Made by a program: the position numbers and the translations under genes. Positions 52,672-60,817 of a stretch of DNA of 64,000 nucleotides are shown here, piece by piece; position 1 is the stretch's first letter, and each line of letters opens with the position of its first letter. The DNA comes from Microbacterium pygmaeum. GTDB taxonomy: Bacteria > Actinomycetota > Actinomycetes > Actinomycetales > Microbacteriaceae. The stretch is taken from contig NZ_LT629692.1 of assembly GCF_900100885.1 (NCBI RefSeq), positions 1,674,001-1,738,000 of the forward strand, in the 5' to 3' direction. The notes under the pieces are model-generated. The model searched no databases, was not told the origin of the DNA, and saw only the letters and a list, made by a program, of their open reading frames with translations.

Positions 52672-53103
52672 ATGGAGACCGCCTGTTACTGCACGAGTTT
52701 GCGCGTCGCCATGCGGCGGATGACCGCGATCTATGACCGTGCGCTCGAGCCAGCTGGCATCACTGTTGCGCAGTGGGCGTTGCTTCGCCGCATCCCCTCT
52801 TCGGGTGACGAGCCGATCACGATCCAGGACCTGGCTGAGCGCGCGGAACTCGAGCGGTCCACGGTTGCGCGGAACCTGCGCGTTCTGGAGAAATCGGGGC
52901 TTGTGAAGATGGGCACGTCGTCCGCAGATCGGCGTGCGACCGACATCGTTCTCACCGAGAAGGCTGAGAGGGTGGCTGCCCACGCCATGCCTCTCTGGCA
53001 CAACGCCCAGGCAGAGGTCGAGCGCATGCTCACGGTCGAAGGCGCCGGTGAGCTACGCTCGCTGGCCTTATCGGTGAGTACGGCGGAGTCGTCGTCGTCA
53101 TGA
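52672..53103 (+). CDS. MarR-family regulator
   Basis: 143-residue winged-helix regulator. A Cys pair lies in ACYCTSLRVAMRR near the N-terminus; the HTH is PITIQDLAERAELERSTVARNL and the wing SSADRRATDIVLT. The CxC could be redox-sensitive, but that is inference. ATG 52672 is 7 bases after TATACT (52660-52665), so probably leaderless. It overlaps the RidA gene (ATGA) and likely controls the RidA-MFS operon. Confidence 0.92.
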   Translation: METACYCTSLRVAMRRMTAIYDRALEPAGITVAQWALLRRIPSSGDEPITIQDLAERAELERSTVARNLRVLEKSGLVKMGTSSADRRATDIVLTEKAERVAAHAMPLWHNAQAEVERMLTVEGAGELRSLALSVSTAESSSS

Positions 53104-53510
53104 CCATCACCCGTCACCCCAGCGCCGCGGGCTTGCCTGCCGATCTCCCGTTCAGCCTCGCCGTCAACGCGAACGGCACCCGCTTCATCAGTGGGATGCC
53201 GGCGCTCGGGGAAGACGGAAGGTACCGGCCCGCTCCATTCGAAGACGAATTGATGCTCGCTTGGCACAACGTCATCCAGATTGCATCCGCCGCGGGCTTC
53301 GTGCAGGACGAGGTCGTCTACGTTCAGTGCGTCGTCGCCGACATCGAGGATTACGCGACGCTGAATGACTGGTGGCGCCGGCAGTTCCCGAATATCGCGA
53401 CCGCGCCGGCGCGGTTCACTTTTCAGGCGGCCGCGCTTCCATTCGGCTGCAAGATCGAGATCCAGGCCGTCGCGGCTCACCCGCGCTCCGCCGTTTCGGC
53501 GCTCGCATGA
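53100..53510 (+). CDS. RidA-family protein, operon member
   Basis: 136-residue RidA-fold protein, with NANGTRFISGMPALGEDG near the start and FVQDEVVYVQCVVADIEDYATLN (parts VVYVQCVVADIEDY and LNDWWRRQFP). The usual C-terminal segment is APARFTFQAAALPFGCKIEI. The usual catalytic Arg position reads ARFTF, so it may keep imine-deaminase activity. Coupled at both ends by 4-base overlaps with MarR and MFS genes. Confidence 0.87.
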   Translation: MTITRHPSAAGLPADLPFSLAVNANGTRFISGMPALGEDGRYRPAPFEDELMLAWHNVIQIASAAGFVQDEVVYVQCVVADIEDYATLNDWWRRQFPNIATAPARFTFQAAALPFGCKIEIQAVAAHPRSAVSALA

Positions 53511-54805
53511 CACGCGTCACCTCCGCGACCAGCGACGGCGTTCGTCCGCGGCGCCCGCGACGTATCCACCCCGCCTGGTGGGTGGCCGCAGTCGCGTTCA
53601 TCGCGCTTCTGGCCGCGGCCGGGTTTCGCGCCGCTCCGGGTGCGTTGATGGTGCCGCTGAACGAGGAGTTCGGCTGGTCCACGAGCGTCATGTCGCTCGC
53701 GGTCAGCGTGAACCTCCTCCTTTACGGACTGACCGCACCGTTCGCCGCGGCCCTCATGGACCGGTTCGGGGTGCGACAGGTCGTCGCGACCGCCCTCTCC
53801 CTCGTCGCGCTCGGCGCTGGCGGCAGCGTGCTGATGACGGCATCCTGGCAGCTGCTCATCTTCTGGGGACTGCTCATCGGCCTCGGCACCGGGTCGATGG
53901 CGCTGGTATTCGCCGCCACCATCTCCAACCGCTGGTTCGTGCACCGCCGCGGACTGGTCATGGGCATCCTGACCGCAGGCTCCGCTACCGGCCAGCTCAT
54001 CTTCCTGCCCCCGGTCGCGGTCCTGGCTGAAACCACGGGTTGGCGTTCAGCGTCGCTCGTCGTCGCAGCCGCCGCGCTCCTCGCTGTTCCGCTGGTCTGG
54101 TTCGTGATGCGCGACTATCCCGCCGACCGCGGCGTCCTGCCGTACGGCGCCGATCCCGACACATATATGCCACCCGTGGCGGCAACCGGCGGCGCTGCCC
54201 GGCGCGCGTTCGAAGGGCTGGCGTTCGCCGCGAGAACCCGAGCGTTCTGGGCGCTCGCGATCGCCTTCGCCATCTGCGGAGCAACCACGAACGGCCTGAT
54301 CGGCATCCATTTCATCCCCTCCGCCCACGACCACGGCATGGCGACCACGACCGCCGCCGGTCTGCTGGCCGTCGTCGGCGTCTTCGACATCGTCGGAACC
54401 ATCGCATCCGGCTGGCTCACCGACAAATTCGACCCCCGCAAGCTCCTGATCATCTATTACCTCTTCCGCGGAGTAGGGCTGCTGCTGCTGCCGTGGCTGC
54501 TCGCTGAGACCATCCACCCGAGCATGGTGCTGTTCATCGTCATCTACGGTCTCGACTGGGTCGCGACCGTTCCGCCGACCGCAGCGCTCTGTCGTGAGAT
54601 CTTCGGCGACCGCGGCACCATCGTGTTCGGGTGGGTCTTCGCCGCCCACCAGATCGGCGCCGCCGCCGCCGCGCTCGGGGCCGGAATTATCCGAGACACC
54701 TTCGGTGAATACACCTACGCATGGTGGGGAGGCGCCGCACTCTGCGCGATCGCCGCGCTCCTCTCCATCACAGTCAAACGCGCACGGGTCGACGCCAGGA
54801 CCTGA
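53507..54805 (+). CDS. Major facilitator superfamily transporter
   Basis: 432-residue, 12-helix transporter of the MFS oxalate/formate-antiporter or monocarboxylate type. Helix 1 reads AWWVAAVAFIALLAAAGF; loop 2-3 motif is DRFGVRQVVATALS; a second half-motif is GWLTDKFDPRKLLIIYY. ATG 53507 overlaps the RidA stop. With MarR and RidA it forms a three-gene unit for uptake or export of an organic acid or amine whose breakdown gives reactive imines; this role is inference. Confidence 0.9.
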   Translation: MTRVTSATSDGVRPRRPRRIHPAWWVAAVAFIALLAAAGFRAAPGALMVPLNEEFGWSTSVMSLAVSVNLLLYGLTAPFAAALMDRFGVRQVVATALSLVALGAGGSVLMTASWQLLIFWGLLIGLGTGSMALVFAATISNRWFVHRRGLVMGILTAGSATGQLIFLPPVAVLAETTGWRSASLVVAAAALLAVPLVWFVMRDYPADRGVLPYGADPDTYMPPVAATGGAARRAFEGLAFAARTRAFWALAIAFAICGATTNGLIGIHFIPSAHDHGMATTTAAGLLAVVGVFDIVGTIASGWLTDKFDPRKLLIIYYLFRGVGLLLLPWLLAETIHPSMVLFIVIYGLDWVATVPPTAALCREIFGDRGTIVFGWVFAAHQIGAAAAALGAGIIRDTFGEYTYAWWGGAALCAIAALLSITVKRARVDART

Positions 54806-54934
54806 CAGCTATCTCCACGCGATCCGAGCGTCCCATCCGCTGCGGGACACGGCGAAGCCGCTCACTCGAGCCGCTCATCGCCCCTTCAACGATATGAGCA
54901 CGGTCTCTGCCTCGCTCCGTGCCCGCTGGGATCC

Positions 54935-56261
54935 CTAACACGGGAGTAGAACGCGACGTTCAGGCGGCGGTTGGGGTGATGGTCACGTCGTAGCCGAGGT
55001 TGCGGAGTTGTCGGATGGCTTTGTTCTTGGTGCGGTCGGGGTCCGTTTGGTTGTAGAACGCAGCGCCGGGGTCGGTGTAGGCCTCGCCGTTTCGGAGCAT
55101 GTGCCAGACGGCGACGAGGGTGGTGTGCTCGATCGCGACGACGGCTTTTAGCGGCCCACGGCGGGCGGCGATGCGCCGATATCTGGCAGCGAGGTAGGTG
55201 CCCTTGGTGCGGGACACGGACAGCGCTGCCGTGCCGAGCGCGGCTTTCAGATATTTGTTTCCGGGGCGTGTGGTGGTGGACTTGACGCGTCCGGCGGACT
55301 CGTTTTGGCCGGGGCAGACACCCGCCCAGGACGCCAGTCGGCCTGGCGTATCGAATACTGTCATGTCGGCACCGGTCTCGGCGATGATGACATCGGCGAC
55401 CGCGACGGACACGCCCGGGATCGTGATCAGCACGTCCCGGGCGGCACGAAAGGGCACCATCGCGTCTTCGACCCGGGCGGTGAGCCGATCAATCATCCCG
55501 GTCTGCGTGTCGATCTGGATCAGGTACTCACCGACCAGGAACGCGTGATGCTCGGTGAACCGGCCCTGCAACGCGTCGACCAGTTGCGGGATCTTGTTCC
55601 GCAGCACGCCCTTGGACAGCTGGGCAAGCGTCTGGGGGTCGCGTTCCCCGGCGACCAACGCGTCCAGCATCGCCCGCGCCGACGCGCCGGTCAGCGCCGA
55701 CGCGACCGAGGAGAGTTTGATCCCGGTGGATTCGAGGAACTTCTCCAGACGCTGCACCTGCCGAGTCCGGTCCCTGGTCGCGACCGCGCGAGCACGGGTG
55801 AGGTCCCGCAGCTGTCGGACAGGTTCCGGCGGCACGAACGAGGCCCGCAGCAGTCCGTGAGCGGCTAACTGCGCCAGCCAGGCCGCATCCGACACATCGG
55901 TCTTGCGTCCCGGGATATTCCGCGCTTGCCGGGCGTTGACCAGCATCACCGGCAGGGTGTCTTCCATCAGGAAGTAGAACGGCTTCCAATAGTCGCCGGT
56001 CGCTTCCATCACCACCGTGGTGACCTGCTGGGCATGCAGGAACTCGACCAGATCGAGAATCTGCGGCACCGTCGCACCCCATGTCGTCACGCTCGTCGTG
56101 AACGTCCCGGGGCGCTTGCCCGGCACCCGGACTGCGAGCTTCGCGTCACGTTTGGAGATATCCATCCCCGCCGCCCGCTCGTGCACCACATCCATCAGCA
56201 GCCTCCTTTCAGACGAGGCCGGCCACGGGGAAGGGCGGGGAAGAATTCAGGAATCTAACAC
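54935..56261 (-). mobile_element. IS110-family insertion sequence, bounds approximate
   Basis: Contains one DEDD transposase. IS110 elements lack terminal inverted repeats; the word CTAACAC occurs on both sides (54935-54941 and 56255-56261) and may mark the core at the two ends, but this is tentative. IS110 elements encode a bridge RNA upstream of the transposase; only about 65-165 bases remain there before the neighbouring IS21 begins, so the left end may have been cut by it. Confidence 0.55.
54960..56195 (-). CDS. IS110-family transposase
   Basis: 411-residue RNA-guided DEDD/serine recombinase of IS110. The N-terminal RuvC-like domain has Asp in AGMDISKRDAKL, Glu in VVMEATGDYWKP and Asp pair in GRKTDVSDAAWLAQL. 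The C-terminal Tnp_20 domain has LITIPGVSVAVADVI and the Ser-containing CPGQNESAGRVKS. All key residues are present and the frame is intact. ATG 56195 has GGAGG 7 bases upstream. Confidence 0.95.
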   Translation of the reverse strand: MDVVHERAAGMDISKRDAKLAVRVPGKRPGTFTTSVTTWGATVPQILDLVEFLHAQQVTTVVMEATGDYWKPFYFLMEDTLPVMLVNARQARNIPGRKTDVSDAAWLAQLAAHGLLRASFVPPEPVRQLRDLTRARAVATRDRTRQVQRLEKFLESTGIKLSSVASALTGASARAMLDALVAGERDPQTLAQLSKGVLRNKIPQLVDALQGRFTEHHAFLVGEYLIQIDTQTGMIDRLTARVEDAMVPFRAARDVLITIPGVSVAVADVIIAETGADMTVFDTPGRLASWAGVCPGQNESAGRVKSTTTRPGNKYLKAALGTAALSVSRTKGTYLAARYRRIAARRGPLKAVVAIEHTTLVAVWHMLRNGEAYTDPGAAFYNQTDPDRTKNKAIRQLRNLGYDVTITPTAA

Positions 56262-56408
56262 TCGTGCTCGAAGGCAACAATCCACGGTTCCCGTGGGTGC
56301 CCTTCCGCGTCACGCTCAGCGTCGGGCTCGAAGCACCAAGGGATTGTCGACGACGTTTGAAAACTGGTCAGTTTCGGCGGTGAAAAGTGAACACTCGACG
56401 ATTGGAGA

Positions 56409-57623
56409 GTGATCACTTTGGAGGACTGGGCGTTGATCCGGCGGTTGGCTGCGGAGGGCGTGCCGAAGGCGCGTATCGCGGAGCGGTTGGGGATCTCTAG
56501 GACGACGGTGTTGAAGGCGGTCCGGTCGGATTCGCCGCCGCAGTATGAGCGGACGCCGACGGAGTCCTCGTTCGTCGCGTTCGAGCCGCGGGTGCGGGCG
56601 TTGCTCGCGGAGACGCCGGATATGCCGGCGACGGTGCTCGCGGAGCGGGTCGGCTGGACGGGGTCGATCACCTGGTTCCGGGCGGGGGTGAAGCAGTTGC
56701 GGCCGGAGTTCCGGCCGATCGATCCGGCGGACCGGTTGAGCTGGGAGCCGGGTGACGCGGCGCAGTGTGATCTCTGGTTCCCGCCGAAGAAGATCTCGCT
56801 CGAGGATGGCACGGCCAAGCTGTTGCCGGTGCTGGTGATCACGGCGGCGCATTCGAGGTTTGTGGTCGGTCGGATGATCCCGACCCGGACGACCGAGGAT
56901 CTGCTGCTGGGATCGTGGGAGTTGATCCAGCAGCTCGGGCGGGTCCCGCGCAGGTTGATCTGGGACAACGAGGGCGGTATCGGGAGAGCGCATCGCCCTG
57001 CCGCCGGTGTTGCCGCGTTCATGGGGACTCTCGCGACGAAGCTGGTGTTGCTGCCGCCGCGGGACCCGGAATCGAAAGGTGTCGTCGAGCGGCGCAACGG
57101 GTGGTTTGAGACCTCGTTCATGCCCGGCCGGTCCTTCACGTCCCCGGCGGACTTCAACACGCAGTTCACCGACTGGCTGGCCAAAGCGAATACTCGGGTG
57201 GTGCGTACGATCCGGGCTGCGCCGACGTCTCGGTTGGACGCGGACCGGGCCGCGATGCTGCCGTTGCCGCCGATCCCGATCCATCTGGGCTGGCGCAATA
57301 GCATCCGGTTGGGCCGGGACTACTACGTCCGCCTCGACACCAACGACTACTCCGTGGACCCGACAGTGATCGGCCGGATGGTCGATGTCACGGCCGACCT
57401 GGAGCGGGTGAAGGTCCGCGCGGACGGCCGAGTCGTCGCCGACCATGCCCGGGTTTGGGCGCGTGGGACCACGGTCACCGACCCGGCCCACGTGGAGATC
57501 GCCGCGCGGCTCCGTAAACAGTTCCAGCAACCCCGCGCGGTCGCGGTCGGCGACGATCTGATCCGGGATCTGGCCGACTACGACCGGGCGTTCGGGCTGG
57601 TCACCGGCGACGGGAACAGCTGA
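56409..57623 (+). CDS. istA: IS21 transposase
   Basis: 404-residue DDE transposase. HTH near the N-terminus (GVPKARIAERLGISRTTVLKA); catalytic residues are Asp in AQCDLWFPP, Asp in LIWDNEGGIG and Glu in ESKGVVERRNGWF. The stop TGA overlaps istB's ATG by one base (TGATG). Confidence 0.95.
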   Translation: MITLEDWALIRRLAAEGVPKARIAERLGISRTTVLKAVRSDSPPQYERTPTESSFVAFEPRVRALLAETPDMPATVLAERVGWTGSITWFRAGVKQLRPEFRPIDPADRLSWEPGDAAQCDLWFPPKKISLEDGTAKLLPVLVITAAHSRFVVGRMIPTRTTEDLLLGSWELIQQLGRVPRRLIWDNEGGIGRAHRPAAGVAAFMGTLATKLVLLPPRDPESKGVVERRNGWFETSFMPGRSFTSPADFNTQFTDWLAKANTRVVRTIRAAPTSRLDADRAAMLPLPPIPIHLGWRNSIRLGRDYYVRLDTNDYSVDPTVIGRMVDVTADLERVKVRADGRVVADHARVWARGTTVTDPAHVEIAARLRKQFQQPRAVAVGDDLIRDLADYDRAFGLVTGDGNS

Positions 57624-58420
57624 TGGCGTCGGGCAAGACCACGGACGCGGTCAAGCAGATCACGTATCTCGCCGGCGCGCTGAAAGCACCTCGGATCACT
57701 GAAGCCGCCGGCCGGATGGCCGACCAGGCCCGGGATGCCGGCTGGTCGTTCGAGGACTATCTCGCCGCGGTCCTGGAGCGTGAGGTTTCAGCACGGAACG
57801 CGTCCGGCGCGGAGCTGCGGATCAAAGCAGGAGGGTTCCCCGCGAGGAAGACCCTCGACGACTTCGATTGGGATGCCCAGCCGACCGCACGGCAGCAGAT
57901 CGCCGCCCTGGCATCCGGAGGGTTCCTGCTCGAAGCGCAGAACGTCGTGCTGCTCGGACCGCCCGGAACCGGGAAGACCCACCTCGCCACCGCGCTGGGG
58001 ATTGTCGCCGCCAAGCACGGGCACCGGGTGTTGTTCGCGACCGCGACGGACTGGGTCACCCGCCTCACCGACGCCCACCGGCAAGGCCGGCTCCCGCAAG
58101 AGCTCGCCCGGCTCCGACGTTACGGGCTGATCATCGTCGATGAAGTCGGTTACCTGCCGTTCGAGCAAGACGCCGCGAACCTGTTCTTCCAACTCGTCTC
58201 GTCCCGCTACGAACACGCCTCGCTGATCCTCACCAGCAACCTGCCGTTCTCCGGCTGGGGCGGCGTGTTCGGGGACCAAGCCGTCGCCGCCGCGATGATC
58301 GACCGCATCGTCCACCACGCAGACGTCCTCACCCTGAAGGGCGCCAGCTACCGACTCCGCGGACGAGGCATCGACAGCCTCCCAAGCATCCGCACCACCA
58401 CCGACGAAACCCCTGGCTAG
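57623..58420 (+). CDS. istB: IS21 helper ATPase
   Basis: 265-residue AAA+ ATPase that loads IstA on target DNA. Walker A LGPPGTGKTHLATALG, Walker B LIIVDEVGYLPF, sensor LILTSNLPFSGWG. Coupled to istA. Length and motifs are complete. Confidence 0.95.
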   Translation: MASGKTTDAVKQITYLAGALKAPRITEAAGRMADQARDAGWSFEDYLAAVLEREVSARNASGAELRIKAGGFPARKTLDDFDWDAQPTARQQIAALASGGFLLEAQNVVLLGPPGTGKTHLATALGIVAAKHGHRVLFATATDWVTRLTDAHRQGRLPQELARLRRYGLIIVDEVGYLPFEQDAANLFFQLVSSRYEHASLILTSNLPFSGWGGVFGDQAVAAAMIDRIVHHADVLTLKGASYRLRGRGIDSLPSIRTTTDETPG

Positions 58421-58465
58421 ACTGCCCGCAACTGTTCACTTTTCAAACGTCGAAACTGACCAGTT

Positions 58466-58863
58466 CTCCAGCGCCGCCGACAGGGATCTCGACGTCACCG
58501 CGACCGGCACCGCCAGCATCCACCTCAACAGTCCGAGCCGGCAAGAGCCAGCCACGCACGAAACTCCCGACCACCCACGGCGCAGCAGCGCCCCTGGAAC
58601 GCTCAGCGGGCATCCTCGGCGCGACCGATCGCACTCGTCGCGTATAGGGGGCGTGAAGGGGCTCCCGACCGATGAATTGGCTTTTCATCGATATGCGCGT
58701 GCGGCAGCTCAGCCGATGTGCTGAGAAGCTGAGCGCGTGGACGCTCTCAAGGCGGTTGTCGCTACAGCGAACCACCGATTATTTCTGTGAATCGCGACGC
58801 CCACGTCGAGGGGTGGCGTCGCCAGGTGATCGCATGAGCCTCTCGCAGGCACGCGTCCGAACG
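58466..58863. other. 398-base stretch without a supported gene
   Basis: Between the IS21 right end and the next membrane-protein gene. A minus-strand open frame ending 58443 gives GSFVRGWLLPARTVEVDAG and VEIPVGGAGELV, which looks partly protein-like, but it runs into the IS end and lacks a credible start; it may be the 3' scrap of a gene cut by the insertion. Confidence 0.4.
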
Positions 58864-59397
58864 CTACTGAACGAAGGCCTTGAGGGCCACAAAAGCGAGA
58901 CCGAAAGACGCGGTCGCCAATGCCCCAACGATTCGGATGATCTGGGAGCTGCCGCGGAGCAGAAACGCGACATACCCGAGGAACAGGAGAATGATGACGC
59001 TCGACCAGAGTGCGAGGTCGTTGGCGAGTTCGTCGGGAATGAGGCGAGTCGTCCCTGCGAGCAGGATCAGCGCGGGGATCGCTGCCGAGGACAACATGCC
59101 GAGAGAGTACGTGAGGGACCCGCGCAGAGCAGTTCGAAACCCGACGTGCGAGTCTGCACCGTCCTTCTCACCCATTCGCGCCACCGTGCCCGCAAACACG
59201 TGTGCCGCCCAGAAGATGATTACCGTCGCGGCGACCTTGACGAGGACGATCGCTGACGTCTCGGTCTTGGTCGATGTGACGGCGATCAGTCCGCTGACCG
59301 CGATGGTCCCGTACACAGCAACCTCTGTGCCAAACCCTGGCCTCAGTGCACGGTGTACCCGCAGGACGTGCTGGTCGATAAGCGATTCCGAAGGCAT
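58864..59397 (-). CDS. Five-helix membrane protein of unknown function
   Basis: 177-residue integral membrane protein with helices VAVYGTIAVSGLIAV, LVKVAATVIIFWAAHVFAG, LGMLSSAAIPALILLAG, WSSVIILLFLGYVAFLL and VGALATASFGLAFVALK. I do not recognise a family. ATG 59397 begins MPSESLIDQHVLRVHRALR. A TAAGCT box lies about 10 bases upstream. Bases 59398-59673 hold its promoter and nothing else I can support. Confidence 0.7.
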   Translation of the reverse strand: MPSESLIDQHVLRVHRALRPGFGTEVAVYGTIAVSGLIAVTSTKTETSAIVLVKVAATVIIFWAAHVFAGTVARMGEKDGADSHVGFRTALRGSLTYSLGMLSSAAIPALILLAGTTRLIPDELANDLALWSSVIILLFLGYVAFLLRGSSQIIRIVGALATASFGLAFVALKAFVQ

Positions 59398-59673
59398 AGT
59401 GCCTACAGCTTAGAAGCCAATCAATCGAAACAATCAGTACCGCCCGCGGGTGAATCGCTACCGATCTTCACCCGTATTGGGTCCTCATGCGGCATCGGTG
59501 GGACGAGATCGCCAACGGTCGTTCTCTCTGAGGGCACAAGCAATCGTGGCGCCACGAAGCACGCTAGCGAACTGCAGCCTAGAGAGTGCTTTTGCGCGTG
59601 CCCACAAGTGCGGGTAACTGAAGTTCCTGACGCACCTGATTGACGAAGTTGTCGAGCTTGGCCCACGCCTCGC

Positions 59674-60066
59674 TCATCTCTTCCGTGACGAAGACTCCGT
59701 CAGCCGATCGATAGCTTGGATGAGATCCAGTGCGCGATCGTTGACCTCCCTAGATGCCACGAATTTGAGGCTGTCCTGGCTTCCTCGGGCGGCTCGAACG
59801 AGTTCAGTTTTTCTGCTGAAGGCCAATTGTCGATCTGGCGAACTTTCAGGGAGGCGCTGCGCGATCCTAAGTTGCTGCCGAGCCTCGAGAAGTTGGGTGA
59901 TCAGGAGGGCTCCGGTCTGACGGACGACGTCGTGGAATCGTCGCTCGTCCTCCCGTCGGAACTTCCGTCTATCGGACAGCCACGTTGCCGTGAGTCCGAT
60001 CAGGGCGCCGAGTATGGCGAAAGCCCCGGCCAGCACTGCGGGTCCGAACCATGGCGCAGAATCCAT
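59674..60066 (-). CDS. Membrane-tethered coiled-coil hypothetical protein
   Basis: 130-residue protein: one helix near the start (PAVLAGAFAILGALIGLTATWL), then charged helical sequence RRKFRREDERRFHDVVRQT and further heptad-like leucines. Unknown function; similar layouts occur in hypothetical proteins of mobile regions. ATG 60066 is 8 bases from a minus-strand TATCTT box (60079-60074). The frame continues upstream to 61044, but that part shadows the recombinase remnant and DUF1254 gene. Confidence 0.65.
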   Translation of the reverse strand: MDSAPWFGPAVLAGAFAILGALIGLTATWLSDRRKFRREDERRFHDVVRQTGALLITQLLEARQQLRIAQRLPESSPDRQLAFSRKTELVRAARGSQDSLKFVASREVNDRALDLIQAIDRLTESSSRKR

Positions 60067-60281
60067 AATCGTGAAGATACAGATCTGGCCGCGCGGCGTC
60101 GACGTGCCGTTCACCGGAGGCGCGAATAGGCAGTCGATATGCCCGCAAACCGGTCCCTGAAGGAATTTGGCGATGCGATCGTTGACGATCGTCTCGTAAG
60201 TCGTGCGCTCATTGCAACGAATTTGCATGCCAGCGACGTCGCCCGCTTGCGAACGCGGGTGGCGCAGACGAGATTGCGGGC

Positions 60282-60693
60282 ATGAGTGAACTACTGATCG
60301 GATACGCGCGAGTTTCCACTTACGAACAAGACCTGACCGCGCAACGAAAAGCCCTGGAAGAGTTGGGCGTACAACATTGGCGGCTCGGTCCACGATCCGC
60401 TGGACCCCGTCGGGCGACTGCTGTTCAACGTCCTCGCAATGGTGGCGGAGTTTGAATCCGATCTGATCAGGTCGAGGACTCGCGAAGGGATGCAAGTCGC
60501 CAAAGCCAAAGGGAGGCTTCGCGGCAAGCCACCCAAGTTGTCCGTCCCGCAGCAAAAGCACCTGATGGAGCTGCACCTCGCCGGTCGACACACCACCGCG
60601 GAGTTGGCTGAGCTGTTCAATGTTGCCCGGGCCGCGGTGTATCGGACGGTGCGACGACAAAAAGGGGTGGTGATCCCGCACCGTGATCACTGA
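60282..60693 (+). pseudogene. Serine recombinase/resolvase with internal deletion
   Basis: The first 30 codons give LIGYARVSTYEQDLTAQRKAL with the catalytic Ser region, in one frame. From about 60371 the sequence continues in another frame as YNIGGSVHDPLDPVGRLLFN, MVAEFESDLIRSRTREGM and a C-terminal HTH (TTAELAELFNVARAAVYRTV). About 50 codons that normally hold the rest of the catalytic core are missing and the frame is shifted. It was a resolvase/invertase or transposon recombinase. Confidence 0.85.
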
Positions 60694-60817
60694 TGCCGCC
60701 TCGATGAGCCATTGGTTGAACCCACGGCCGATCGTAGGCAGGGTGAGCGCCCGAACTCCGGTCACTCGCCGGCGCGGTGTTGGCGTGGGGTTGGCGGGTT
60801 TGAGGACGCTGTTTGCG

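Larger units (their letters stand above)
56362..58465 (+). mobile_element. IS21-family insertion sequence, complete
   Basis: Terminal inverted repeats: left AACTGGTCAGTTTCG (56362-56376) followed by TGAAAAGTGAACA (56381-56393); right complement TGTTCACTTTTCA (58433-58445) and CGAAACTGACCAGTT (58451-58465). Between them are istA and istB, overlapping by one base. No target duplication is evident beside the ends I placed. Both genes are intact. Confidence 0.9.

Noticed and set aside
58443..58775. Minus-strand frame with VEIPVGGAGELV next to IS21
   Set aside because: Ends inside the IS repeat and has no convincing start or family; noted only as a possible scrap.
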